Shown: positions 8,317-16,659, numbered from the stretch's first letter. The stretch is 64,000 nucleotides of DNA from Buchananella felis (GCF_041380015.1 NZ_CP159978.1); one strand, 5' to 3'. The notes: generated by a model not told the origin, from the letters alone. Translations and numbers: made by a program.

Positions 8317-10014
8317 GTGGCAAGGCAGCAGGGGGGCGGGCGCGCTGGGATCAAGGCGCGCTTTCACGACAGTTGGCACGCGGCGCCGCTGACGCAGCGG
8401 CTGGTGGTGCTCACCACGGCGCTACTGACGCTTGGCCTGGCGATCGCCTCGATGGTGACCGTCACCCTGCTGAACAACCACCTGATGGAGCAGCTGGACC
8501 AGAAGCTGACCGGGACCGCGCCGGTGATCGCCACGCGCGCCCTGCAGCTTTCGCTCCAGTCCACGCCCGGTGACTTCAACTTCGTGGGCGACTACTACGT
8601 TCACATCAAGTTCGACGGCTACGACGCCACCACCCTGCTGTGGTCTGAGCTGGAGAAGTCCTCCGGGCGGCCGGTGGACCTGGGGGTGAGCTACGCGGAC
8701 GCGGTGGTACGCCTGTCGGAGTCCGGGGACCCGGTCCCCTTCACCCTGGCGTCCAACATTCCCGGCAAGACGTGGCGCGCGGTGATGATCCCTATCTCCC
8801 CTCGCACCACCTCCCAGGCGCGGGGCGTTGCGATCGTGGCGTTGTCCACCGAGCCGCTGAAGGCGACGATCCTGCGCACCGTGGGCGTGATGATCGTGGT
8901 GGCCACCGTGATCCTGCTTATCTCCGTGGTGGGGGCTAGTTACCTGGTCCGACGTGCCCTGCGGCCGCTGCGAGAGATCGAGCAGGTGGCCGGGCAGATC
9001 GCCGGCGGTGACCTGGCGGTGCGTATCCACGCTGAGCCGCCCTCCACCGAGGTGGGCTCCCTGGCCGGTTCCCTGAACCTCATGCTGGCGCGCATCGAGC
9101 AGTCCTTTGCGCGCGAGCAGGAGCTGCGGGAGAACATGCAGCGCTTCGTCTCTGACGCCTCACACGAGCTGCGCACACCCTTGGCGGCCGTGCGGGGCTA
9201 CGCCGAGCTCTACCGCATGGGCGGTATTCCCGCCGATCAGGTGGGCTCCACGATGCGCCGCATCGAGTCCGAGTCCAAGCGCATGGGGGGCCTGGTGGAG
9301 GACCTGCTGCAGCTGGCCCGCCTGGACGAGGGCCGCCCCCTGCAGTTCAGCAACGTGGACCTGAGGCGCGTGGCGGCCCGGGGCGTGGAGGACCTGCGTG
9401 CCCTAGCCCCGGACCGCGAGGTGAGCCTGCTGCTACTGGCAGACAACGCCCCTCAGCTGGGCGACGGCACCCCGGCCGATCCCACCGACTTCACCCGGCT
9501 GCCCGCGCAGAACGGCGCCGACGCGCACCCGACCGCCCTCGGCCAGATAGCCCCGGTCAGCCCCAGCCAGCCCGCCCCGCTCCTGGCGGTGGCGGACGCC
9601 GACCGGATCACTCAGGTGGTCACAAACCTGCTCGGCAACATCCAACGCCACACGCCCCCCGGCTCCCCGGTGGAGATCGCCGTGGGCAGGCGCGGCGGGA
9701 TGGGGGCCATCGAGGTGCGCGACCACGGCCCTGGTATTCCCCCAGAGGCATCCTCCCGAATTTTCGAGCGCTTCTTCCGCACGGACACCTCCCGGGCCCG
9801 CGCCACGGGCGGTTCTGGCCTGGGGTTGGCAATCGTCTCCGCGATCATGGCCAAGCACGAGGGCACCATCCGGGTGCTGGACACTCCTGGAGGCGGCGCC
9901 ACCATGCGGATCGAGGTACCCCTCTCTGGCCCCAAGGCCGCCCGCACGAAGGCCGCCGTCAGCGGGGACGAGGGTGGGACGTCGGCCCCAGCGGAAGCCA
10001 AAAAGCGGCGCTAA
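8317..10014 (+). CDS. Membrane sensor histidine kinase
   Basis: A 565-aa partner of the upstream regulator, starting with GTG at 8317. Transmembrane helix 1 (about residues 27-52) and helix 2 (about 188-212, VGVMIVVATVILLISVVGASYLV) enclose a sensor domain of about 135 residues outside the membrane. A HAMP linker (RPLREIEQVAGQIAGGDL) is followed by HisKA with the phospho-acceptor His283 in SDASHELRTPLAAVRGYAEL, then a HATPase_c domain with N-box QVVTNLLGNIQRHTPPGSP, G1 box DHGPGIPPE and G2 box GGSGLGLAIV. A proline/alanine-rich insert (about 380-425) separates HisKA from the ATPase domain. The signal sensed is unknown. Confidence 0.95.
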   Translation: MARQQGGGRAGIKARFHDSWHAAPLTQRLVVLTTALLTLGLAIASMVTVTLLNNHLMEQLDQKLTGTAPVIATRALQLSLQSTPGDFNFVGDYYVHIKFDGYDATTLLWSELEKSSGRPVDLGVSYADAVVRLSESGDPVPFTLASNIPGKTWRAVMIPISPRTTSQARGVAIVALSTEPLKATILRTVGVMIVVATVILLISVVGASYLVRRALRPLREIEQVAGQIAGGDLAVRIHAEPPSTEVGSLAGSLNLMLARIEQSFAREQELRENMQRFVSDASHELRTPLAAVRGYAELYRMGGIPADQVGSTMRRIESESKRMGGLVEDLLQLARLDEGRPLQFSNVDLRRVAARGVEDLRALAPDREVSLLLLADNAPQLGDGTPADPTDFTRLPAQNGADAHPTALGQIAPVSPSQPAPLLAVADADRITQVVTNLLGNIQRHTPPGSPVEIAVGRRGGMGAIEVRDHGPGIPPEASSRIFERFFRTDTSRARATGGSGLGLAIVSAIMAKHEGTIRVLDTPGGGATMRIEVPLSGPKAARTKAAVSGDEGGTSAPAEAKKRR

Positions 10015-10122
10015 AACACGCAGACGGGACGTGAATCGGTCCCCAGCCAGGCAAAACGAACTGGACAAGTCGCGGCAAGCGGACCATTCTTTAACGCTGA
10101 TAGGCAAGCAAGGGAGTACGCA

Positions 10123-11496
10123 GTGACTATTGCCGCGTGGTTGCTGCCGGCGTTCATTCGCTCGGTGCAAGCGCTCGGAGCACAGGCCGATGAGGAGAAG
10201 ATCAGCAGGATTGGTCGGGCCCTCATCGATTCGTGGCAATCTCCCGAACGCACCTTCCACTCCGTCAAGCACCTTGTGGCGGTGCTGGAGCGCCTGGACA
10301 TTCTGGCCATCGCCTCCCACCACCCCGACGCGCTGCGCGTGGCCGCCTGGTACCACGGCGCCATCTACCGCACCCCGGCCCCCGGGCTCGACCCCCGCAA
10401 GTTCGGGGAGGACACCCAGGCCGGCGCCGTGCGGGCCCGCCTGGAGCTGACCGAGCTGCGCGTGCCGCCCGCCATGATCGACTACGTCGAGAAGATGGTG
10501 ATGAACATCGGCGGGGCAGGCCCGCGCGACGTGGACTGCGCGGTGCTGTGCGACGCCGACCTGGCGATCCTGGGCGCCACCCCGCAGAAGTATCGCGACT
10601 ACCGCACCAAGATCCGTGAGGAGTACCGCGAGCTGGACCCGCTCACCTACGTGGTGGGCCGCCTGGCCGCGCTGGAGCGGCTGTTGGCGCGCCCCGCGAT
10701 CTTCCGCACCTCGGCCGGGAAGCAGTGGGAGGAGGCGGCCAGGCAGAACCTTGCCTCCGAGCAGGCCCGCCTGGAGGCCGAGCTTGCCGAGCTGGACCCC
10801 GACGGCAGCCTGCGCGCCGAGCTCTTGGCGCACGCCGAGGTGGACGCCGCCGGGGAGGTGCCGGCGCCGGGCGTGCCGGAGGCTACTACGCCGCGTCTGA
10901 TCGTTGCCCCCCTCCCCCAACCGGTCGCCCCCGCTGCCGTGGCGACGCCGATTCCCGGCGGGCGGGGCGCCCACCCGGCCGTCGTGAGTCCCCCGGTGGA
11001 CGACGCTGCCGCCCGGCCGACCGCCAAGTCCGCCGAACTCCTGGGCGGTGAGAAGGCGGTGGCCGGAGCTGCTAAGCCGGTGGTAAGCGCTGCTAACCCG
11101 GTGGCCGGCACTGCTAAGCCGGTTGCCGCCGACGGCAGTGATGGCGTGCACCGCGTGGAGGTGACGCAGCGGATCGAGCCGGTGCCGGGTCTGGAGATCG
11201 ACAGCACCCAGGCGCTGGCGCCCGTGGTTGCGCCCGCCCCGCAGCGGCGCAGCGTGGCCGAGCTGATGGCGGCCCTGGACTGTCCGCGCGCGGCCGAGGA
11301 CGACTTCTCCACCCTGGAGACCTGCCTGGAGGACCTGGACGCCTTTGACCCGCGCCCCGCAGCGCCGGTTGCCGCGAAGCGTCCCGCAGCGCCGGTGACC
11401 GCTGCCGAGCCGGCAGCGGTGGAGGCGGGCAACGCAGGGCTACCCACGGCGGGCGGCGAGGGACTTGGTGCCGCCACTGACGGGCCAGAGCTCTAG
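10123..11496 (+). CDS. HD-superfamily-like protein with Pro/Ala-rich C-terminus
   Basis: This 457-aa protein starts at GTG 10123, 8 bp after AGGGAG. Residues about 1-190 resemble predicted HD-superfamily metal phosphohydrolases (COG4339 type): HSVKHLVAVLERL gives His46 and His50, AAWYHGAIY gives His78, and DVDCAVLCDADLAILGA is the family's downstream acidic motif. The residue after His78 is Gly79 where the family has Asp (WFHD), so the metal site may be altered or inactive. Residues about 250-457 are low complexity (Ala, Pro, Val) with repeats of AKPV around 315-340 and no recognisable domain. It follows the two-component genes by 108 bp; whether it shares their transcript is unclear. Confidence 0.7.
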   Translation: MTIAAWLLPAFIRSVQALGAQADEEKISRIGRALIDSWQSPERTFHSVKHLVAVLERLDILAIASHHPDALRVAAWYHGAIYRTPAPGLDPRKFGEDTQAGAVRARLELTELRVPPAMIDYVEKMVMNIGGAGPRDVDCAVLCDADLAILGATPQKYRDYRTKIREEYRELDPLTYVVGRLAALERLLARPAIFRTSAGKQWEEAARQNLASEQARLEAELAELDPDGSLRAELLAHAEVDAAGEVPAPGVPEATTPRLIVAPLPQPVAPAAVATPIPGGRGAHPAVVSPPVDDAAARPTAKSAELLGGEKAVAGAAKPVVSAANPVAGTAKPVAADGSDGVHRVEVTQRIEPVPGLEIDSTQALAPVVAPAPQRRSVAELMAALDCPRAAEDDFSTLETCLEDLDAFDPRPAAPVAAKRPAAPVTAAEPAAVEAGNAGLPTAGGEGLGAATDGPEL

Positions 11497-11535
11497 GAAG
11501 CGAGGGGCGGGCGTCCGTGCCGCAGCCGTGTCCCG

Positions 11536-12072
11536 CTAGTCGGCTCGTTTCACCACGTAGTCGCTGAGCAGCGGTGCGCCCGCCGGGTCCATGTAGGACT
11601 GGGCCAGATCACCCACCGGCAGGTCGGCGATGTGGGAGTACTCGACAATGCGACAGAATTTCCCAGTAAAATCTCCCGACATTGTAATGGGGACCGTTGT
11701 TCCATCACTCCTGTCCAAGGTGGACCAGGCCGCACCAAGCGCACGCACCTCGTAACCACTATTCACCTCGGCCGCGCCGCCTGGCAACTTAATCTCCGGC
11801 AAACTCATAAAGTGCCTATGAATCTCTCCAACACGCTTAATGAACCATCTCTCAGCTGCATCTAGCCGAGAACTGAAAAGCTCGGCCCAAATGCTGCTGG
11901 CGCGCTCGGAGCCTCCCACCTTATATAGCCCCCGCTCTTTATAAATGTGAATATACAAATCGCCGGCGAAGCCGAACGCGTACCCGCTGCCGGACTCCAT
12001 GTTTGTCGACCTAAACGAGCACGTTTGCATCCGCGCTAACTCTTCCGTGTGGCGGTTGAGAATCCTCCACAT
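11536..12072 (-). CDS. Candidate TNT immunity protein, paralogue A
   Basis: This 178-aa soluble protein is the last of four paralogues downstream of the TNT toxin gene. It opens with MWRILNRHTEELARMQTC and ends with a tail shared by all four copies (YSHIADLPVGDLAQSYMDP, then AGAPLLSDY). It is most like copy A' (12722-13249). The core has the pattern GFAGDLYIHIYKERGLYKVG, then SSRLDAAERWFIKRVGE. No signal peptide or membrane helix is seen. In polymorphic-toxin loci, small soluble proteins right after the toxin are immunity factors. M. tuberculosis protects itself from its TNT with a separate factor, IFT, of similar size, but I cannot confirm homology to IFT. Base composition is AT-richer than the neighbouring genes. 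Confidence 0.7.
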   Translation of the reverse strand: MWRILNRHTEELARMQTCSFRSTNMESGSGYAFGFAGDLYIHIYKERGLYKVGGSERASSIWAELFSSRLDAAERWFIKRVGEIHRHFMSLPEIKLPGGAAEVNSGYEVRALGAAWSTLDRSDGTTVPITMSGDFTGKFCRIVEYSHIADLPVGDLAQSYMDPAGAPLLSDYVVKRAD

Positions 12073-12131
12073 CGTTATCTCAACACCCCCTTCGCGTACG
12101 TTTCATCGTCAGACCTAATCCTGGCAATGCG

Positions 12132-12662
12132 TCATCTGCGCACATAGTTGCTGAGGAGCGGTGCGCCCGCCGGGTCCATGTAGGACAGGGCCAGATCACC
12201 CACCGGCAGGTCGGCAATGTGGGAATACTTAGCAATGTCGGAATAGTCCTCCCAAACAGTACCTAGAATCGCCACCGGCACCTCGGTCCCGTCGCTCCTG
12301 ACCAGAGTGGACCAAGCACCCTCGAGCCTGCGAACTCGATACCCCGCACGCACATCGCTTAAACCTGCGGGCAATTCAATAGTGGGCGACCCATCATAAT
12401 AGGCACGCCGCACATCCCCCACGCATTTCACAAACCATCGCTCGGCGGCATCGAGTCTCCGGCTCACAAGGTCAACAAACACATCTTCATAACGCTCCGA
12501 CGTCCCGACCTTATACAGCCCCTTCTCTTTAAATATATGGATAGACAAATCTCCGGCGTACCCGAACGAGTACCCGCCACCGAACGTGATGCTTGTCGAC
12601 CTGAACTCGCAACCCGAAACTCGGACCAACACTTGCGTGTAGCGGTTGAGACTTCTCCACAC
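12132..12662 (-). CDS. Candidate TNT immunity protein, paralogue B
   Basis: This 176-aa protein starts with GTG at 12662 (at the position where A and B' have ATG before TGG). It is nearly identical to copy B' at 13303-13833; a few substitutions are visible, such as VLVRVSGC against ELVRVSGC and KEKGLYKVG against KEKRLYKVG. Its middle (FVDLVSRRLDAAERWFVKCV, then YYDGSPTIELPAGL) differs from A and A', but the last 30 or so residues match all copies. It is separated by about 59 bp from each flanking paralogue. The inferred role is neutralising the cognate TNT toxin, or a variant of it. Confidence 0.7.
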   Translation of the reverse strand: MWRSLNRYTQVLVRVSGCEFRSTSITFGGGYSFGYAGDLSIHIFKEKGLYKVGTSERYEDVFVDLVSRRLDAAERWFVKCVGDVRRAYYDGSPTIELPAGLSDVRAGYRVRRLEGAWSTLVRSDGTEVPVAILGTVWEDYSDIAKYSHIADLPVGDLALSYMDPAGAPLLSNYVRR

Positions 12663-12721
12663 CGTTATCTCAACACCCCCTTCGCGTACGCTTCATCGTC
12701 AGACCTAATCCTGGCAATGGG

Positions 12722-13249
12722 TCATCTGCGCAAATAGTCACTGAGGAGCGGTGCGCCCGCCGGGTCCATGTAGGACCGAGCCAGCTCACCCACCGGCAGG
12801 TCGGCAATGTGGGAGTACTGGACAATGCGACAGTATCTCCCAGTAAAATCTCCCGACATTGTGATGGGGACCGTTGTTCCATCACTCCTGTCCAAGGTGG
12901 ACCAGGCCGCGCCAAGCGCACGCACCTCGTAACCGCTACTCACCTCGGCCGCATCGCCTGGCAACTTAATCTCCGGTAGGCCCCTGTAGTTCCTATGAAT
13001 CTCGCCCACGCGTTTTATAAACCATCTCTCGGCGGCATCAAATCGAGAACTGCAAAGCTCGGCAAACACACCGCCGTCACGTGAGGACTTACCGACCTTA
13101 TACACCCCTCCCTCTTTATATATGTGGAAATAAATATAGTCCCCGAAACCAAACATGTAGCCGCCAGTCTTGCCGGTCACCCCCAGGCTGCAACCCTGCA
13201 CCCGCCCCAATTCTTGCGTGTAGCGATTCAAAATCCTCCACAAGACCAC
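12722..13249 (-). CDS. Candidate TNT immunity protein, paralogue A'
   Basis: About 175 aa, most like copy A. The N-terminal region has diverged (GVTGKTGGYMFGFGDYIYFH), while IKRVGEIHRNYRGLPEIKLPG and the shared C-terminal tail are kept. The start is uncertain. GTG at 13249 has GAGGAG 7 bp upstream and is preferred here. TTG at 13243 aligns with the starts of the other copies, and GTG at 13264 would lengthen the protein to 180 aa. An accumulation of differences near the start suggests this copy is evolving apart from the others. It is soluble and has no signal peptide. Confidence 0.68.
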   Translation of the reverse strand: MVLWRILNRYTQELGRVQGCSLGVTGKTGGYMFGFGDYIYFHIYKEGGVYKVGKSSRDGGVFAELCSSRFDAAERWFIKRVGEIHRNYRGLPEIKLPGDAAEVSSGYEVRALGAAWSTLDRSDGTTVPITMSGDFTGRYCRIVQYSHIADLPVGELARSYMDPAGAPLLSDYLRR

Positions 13250-13302
13250 TTCAGCACTCCTCACGCGTAGACCTCGCAGTCACGCCTAATCCTGGCAATG
13301 CG

Positions 13303-13833
13303 TCATCTGCGCACATAGTCGCTGAGCAGCGGCGCGCCCGCCGGGTCCATGTAGGACTGGGCCAGCTCACCCACCGGCAGGTCGGCAATGTGGGAATACT
13401 TAGCAATGTTGGAATAGTCCTCCCAAACAGTACCTAGAATCGCCACCGGCACCTCGGCCCCATCACTCCTGACCAGAGTAGACCAAGCACCCTCGAGCCC
13501 GCGAACTTGATACCCCGCACGCACATCTTTTAAACCTGCGGGCAATTCAATAGTGGGAGACCCATCATAATAGGCACGCCGCACATCTCCCACACACTTC
13601 ACAAACCACCGCTCGGCGGCATCAAGTCTCCGGCTCACAAGGTCAACAGACACATCTTCATAACGCTCCGACGTCCCGACCTTATACAGCCGCTTCTCTT
13701 TAAATATATGGATAGACAAATCTCCGGCGTACCCGAACGAGTACCCGCCACCGAACGTGATGTTTGTCGACCTGAACTCGCAACCCGAAACTCGGACCAA
13801 CTCTTGCGTGTAGCGGTTGAGACTCCTCCACAT
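13303..13833 (-). CDS. Candidate TNT immunity protein, paralogue B' (toxin-proximal)
   Basis: This 176-aa protein is encoded directly after the toxin: the toxin's TAA (13836-13838) and this ATG (13831-13833) are separated by only 2 bp, so translation is almost certainly coupled. A GGGGGGAGG run inside the toxin's 3' end can serve as ribosome-binding site. It is the most likely cognate immunity protein, since coupling secures immunity whenever toxin is made. Sequence landmarks are MWRSLNRYTQELVRVSGC, GGGYSFGYAGDLSIHIFKEK and the common tail ending AGAPLLSDYVRR. No enzymatic motif is seen. Confidence 0.75.
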   Translation of the reverse strand: MWRSLNRYTQELVRVSGCEFRSTNITFGGGYSFGYAGDLSIHIFKEKRLYKVGTSERYEDVSVDLVSRRLDAAERWFVKCVGDVRRAYYDGSPTIELPAGLKDVRAGYQVRGLEGAWSTLVRSDGAEVPVAILGTVWEDYSNIAKYSHIADLPVGELAQSYMDPAGAPLLSDYVRR

Positions 13834-13835
13834 CG

Positions 13836-15596
13836 TTACTTCAGCACACCTCCCCCCTTCAGGTCAGCCCCGGTCCAGACGATACCCTTAGCCGTTTCAA
13901 TGAACTGGACCTGAATCCCACCACCTGGAGAACCCAGAGCGGGGGCGATTTCCCCGACTTTGATCATAAACCCGTCTAGCGAGCCAGTTATCTGATACGA
14001 ATAATGGGGGTGATCGTAGCCGCGCGGATCGATTCCTCGTTTCTCAGCCGAGATGGGCACACCGCCGGGCGCCTCAGCAAAGAACTTCCCACCTGGATGG
14101 CCAATCCTATCTAGGTGAAGGTCGTGCCCCGCCGCCAGATACTCCTCCAGGGAGTTATAGAATCTCTCCGTACCTGGAACAAAACCATTATTTGGCGGAA
14201 GATCTGGAATCAGGGAGTTGTCTTTTATATTCCACACGAGGAACTCATTCTCCCATTCAACCTGCGACCTGGGCGTTCCGTCCGCCTTCGCCCCGTACCT
14301 GAATTCAAGGTCCTCGACAAGGTGAATACTAGATTCCGAATCCCATTGATGCTGCTCAAAATTATCCCAGTGAGTTGTTTTTCCTTCCGGATACTTGAAC
14401 TTTGCGCGCGATGCTTCCCGCTCGCCCGGCGTCATCATCGCGCGACCTTCGCGAGGCTTCGTCATGTCAATCATGCGTTTGCGAATTTCCATTACGGAGG
14501 CATGCATTCTGCGCACAGTCTGAACTGGATGGCGCAACGCTTTTGGTAGCATACGCACTGCATTCAATCCACCCAGAGCAAGGGCATTGCCTGTCTTGCG
14601 GATATTTCTTCCGTAGCCGAACACAAACCCCTTGAGGCTCGCTCCCTTTGTGGCTTTTCCCATCGCGAAGAGAACCTTGGGAGACATGTTCTTGACGGCT
14701 CCTGCAGCCCCCCGCAGTCCACCAAGCCCCACGCAGCCAAGCGCGGCAAAACCTACCGACACAACCACCTCGAGCAGCGTTTTTTCTCCCGCCACATACA
14801 ACACAATGTCGGCCATGGCCGCCACCACTCCAGTAACCGCAGCAATCGCCCCGAACCCTGCCGCAAGCACCGGTCCTACAACTGGAATGAACGCAAAGAC
14901 CAACGCGAGAATGCCGGCAAACTTTGAGATTGCGCCCGCTACGGCAGATATCCAGCCGATGACCTTGGAGCCCCAGTCATCCCACAAGGAATCTGAAAGA
15001 CCATCCGCTTCCACAGCCCCCTTGATCGCATCGATCGCGTTCTGTGCCGCCTGATCGCGTTCGCATACAGCGGTCTGGATCGCCTCAACCTGACGCCCAA
15101 TCTCCGCTTCCGCGTCCGCAACGTCCTCGTCCGCCCAGCCGGCAAGCCGCGTGTAAAGGGCGTACTGGTCTTGCCCGTGCTCATCGGCTGCCGCCTCGTA
15201 GTCCTCGGCAAGTTCCTCGAACTGGCGCCTACGGCGTGTGGCATCCTCCCGCACCGCCACAGCGTTCTGAGCAGCGTAGAGCGCAAGGAGAGTGTCAGAC
15301 TGCACCTGGTCTAGCCGAAACGCGTAGGTTTCGAGCGCACTACCGGCGCTCCTATAGCGCGCCTCTGCGGCGTTTACGCCGTCCACGATCGTGTCCCGCG
15401 TTTCCATGAGCGCCCGCACACTCTCGGCCTGGCTGGAGTCCCCCGCGTCCAGGGCACGCAGATTAGCCGCGCACGCCTTTATCGCATCAGCGACCCCCAG
15501 GTAGCGCTGCGCGCCATCTCGAACAACCGCTGGGTCTCCCGGAGTGGGGTCGGCGGGCAGACCAACGGCGCTCCAATCTGTTGGACGCCCGCTCAT
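13836..15596 (-). CDS. Type VII-secreted polymorphic toxin with C-terminal TNT (NAD+ glycohydrolase) domain
   Basis: This 586-aa protein begins with a type VII secretion signal-like domain (WSAVGLPADPTPGDPAVVRDGA) and a long helical region (about residues 20-200). A hydrophobic segment (about 213-290: GWISAVAGAISKFAGILAL, VVGPVLAAGFGAIAAVTG) is followed by a polar linker and a TNT domain (about 475-586). TNT hallmarks are LDRIGHPGGKFF, then SAEKRGIDP, HPHYSYQI, VGEIAPALGSPGGGIQ. Gln562 in GGGIQ matches the essential glutamine of M. tuberculosis TNT. TNT hydrolyses NAD+ in target cells. The gene lies after a 155-aa partner gene (58 bp) and directly before the immunity array (2 bp). No secretion ATPase is in the window, so export machinery must be elsewhere. 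The TNT assignment is strong; the interbacterial target is inferred. Confidence 0.88.
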   Translation of the reverse strand: MSGRPTDWSAVGLPADPTPGDPAVVRDGAQRYLGVADAIKACAANLRALDAGDSSQAESVRALMETRDTIVDGVNAAEARYRSAGSALETYAFRLDQVQSDTLLALYAAQNAVAVREDATRRRRQFEELAEDYEAAADEHGQDQYALYTRLAGWADEDVADAEAEIGRQVEAIQTAVCERDQAAQNAIDAIKGAVEADGLSDSLWDDWGSKVIGWISAVAGAISKFAGILALVFAFIPVVGPVLAAGFGAIAAVTGVVAAMADIVLYVAGEKTLLEVVVSVGFAALGCVGLGGLRGAAGAVKNMSPKVLFAMGKATKGASLKGFVFGYGRNIRKTGNALALGGLNAVRMLPKALRHPVQTVRRMHASVMEIRKRMIDMTKPREGRAMMTPGEREASRAKFKYPEGKTTHWDNFEQHQWDSESSIHLVEDLEFRYGAKADGTPRSQVEWENEFLVWNIKDNSLIPDLPPNNGFVPGTERFYNSLEEYLAAGHDLHLDRIGHPGGKFFAEAPGGVPISAEKRGIDPRGYDHPHYSYQITGSLDGFMIKVGEIAPALGSPGGGIQVQFIETAKGIVWTGADLKGGGVLK

Positions 15597-15654
15597 TGGC
15601 TCATCGCGGCATTGGACAGAGGGAGGCGAGGCTTCTGGTCCACACCGGTTCCCA

Positions 15655-16122
15655 CTAGAACATTCCCTTGCGGGCCATCGCGGCGTACCCCGAAATCTCG
15701 AGAGAGGAAAGGTACTGGGTGAAGACTTCCGGGTTCTCCCGGTCCTGTTCCCTTAAAGACTCCAGTTTGGCGTCCAGGATGATGCGGTCCGTATTGTTGA
15801 AGAACGTGAATCTCACAGGGAAACCCATTGATTTGCTGTCACCGGCGACGACCAGGATGTCGTGCTCCGTGGCTGCAACGCTCCTTCTCAGGTCTCCGTT
15901 TACCCTTGCGAGTTCCTCCGTGATCCTGCGGTTCTCCTCGCCTCTCAACCCCACTTCCACCAGGTGGGTTGGGTCGAACTCCGTGTAGAGAATCAACTGT
16001 GCTGTCTCCAGGATGAAGTCCCACGTGGAGCGCCACGTACCGTAGAAGTGGTAGCTCGCCCAGACACCATTGTCCGACTTGACAACCTCTTTGAGCCTCA
16101 CTTTTTCCTCCGATGTCCGCAC
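15655..16122 (-). CDS. Uncharacterised protein upstream of the TNT toxin
   Basis: I do not recognise this 155-aa soluble protein. It starts with GTG at 16122, with AAGGTG 6 bp upstream, and ends 58 bp before the toxin start. It has no signal peptide or membrane helix and is mixed alpha/beta by eye (SYHFYGTWRSTWDFILETAQ; VRFTFFNNTDRIILDAKLESL). Its position before a type VII-exported toxin is where secretion partners or chaperones are commonly found, so a targeting or chaperone role is possible. An extra immunity or regulatory role is also possible. It diverges from the WXG100 gene at 16342, and the 219 bp between them should hold both promoters. Confidence 0.6.
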   Translation of the reverse strand: MRTSEEKVRLKEVVKSDNGVWASYHFYGTWRSTWDFILETAQLILYTEFDPTHLVEVGLRGEENRRITEELARVNGDLRRSVAATEHDILVVAGDSKSMGFPVRFTFFNNTDRIILDAKLESLREQDRENPEVFTQYLSSLEISGYAAMARKGMF

Positions 16123-16341
16123 GGATTACACCTTGAAACTATTGCCAGGCTAACACCGCACGCGAATGCGCTCTGCGCAATGGGCGTCAGGTGACCGATC
16201 CAACGCTTCCTGTGGACGGGGGCTATCCACAGCCACGCCCCAGCCTGCCGCTTCCTGCACGCCGCGCGCTCCCCCTTCTGGGGCCCCTCCTCCCCTGCCT
16301 AGCTTTGGGGGAAATCCCCTAACGAGACGGAAGGAAATCCA

Positions 16342-16632
16342 ATGCGTTTCCAAGTTGATTCTGCAGAAGTGGCGGCCGCTGCCGCCCGCACGCGCGCCTC
16401 AATGGGCTCCATCTCTGCCGAGGTCTCGGCAATGATGTCCCACCTGACCGCCTTGCAGTCTTCGTGGACCGGCTCCGCCTCCGCTGCCTTCGCTGCGGTG
16501 GCGGAGGAATGGCGGGCAACCCAGGCGGTGGTGGAGTCCAACCTCGAGATGATCGGCCTTCAGCTGGACGCCGCCGCCAACACCTACTCGGCCGCCGAGT
16601 CCCAGGCCGCAGGCATGTTCGGCGGCAGGTAG
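16342..16632 (+). CDS. WXG100-family (EsxA-like) type VII secretion protein
   Basis: A 96-aa protein with the WXG100 signature: two helices joined by a turn carrying Trp-Thr-Gly (SSWTGSASAAF, residues about 46-56). A downstream helix has the conserved hydrophobic spacing, ending in a short Gly-rich tail. The length is typical. ATG at 16342 is preceded by GGAAGG at about 9 bp. Such proteins are exported as dimers by ESX/type VII systems and often partner with toxins such as CpnT. The gene is alone: no second Esx gene or EccC ATPase is adjacent. Its divergence from the toxin operon makes a shared secretion role likely but unproven. Confidence 0.88.
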   Translation: MRFQVDSAEVAAAAARTRASMGSISAEVSAMMSHLTALQSSWTGSASAAFAAVAEEWRATQAVVESNLEMIGLQLDAAANTYSAAESQAAGMFGGR

Positions 16633-16659
16633 CGCCCCGCCCCGGCACGCCGCGCCAAT

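Larger units (their letters stand above)
11536..13833. repeat. Tandem duplication of a two-gene immunity unit (A-B-A'-B')
   Basis: The four genes form two units of about 1.18 kb: A ends 1186 bp before A' and B ends 1171 bp before B'. Spacers are also repeated: the CCTAATCCTGGCAATG(C/G)G sequence with a following TCATCTGCGCA occurs at about 12115, 12706 and 13289. The first 90 or so bases of each gene's 3' end (for example 11560-11640) are almost identical in all four copies, although the rest of A and B differ. That pattern suggests recombination or gene conversion of the tails. Confidence 0.88.

Noticed and set aside
11536..16632. Prophage or insertion sequence as carrier of the toxin island
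   Set aside because: No integrase, transposase, terminal inverted repeats or attachment duplications are visible at the borders, although lower GC suggests transfer.
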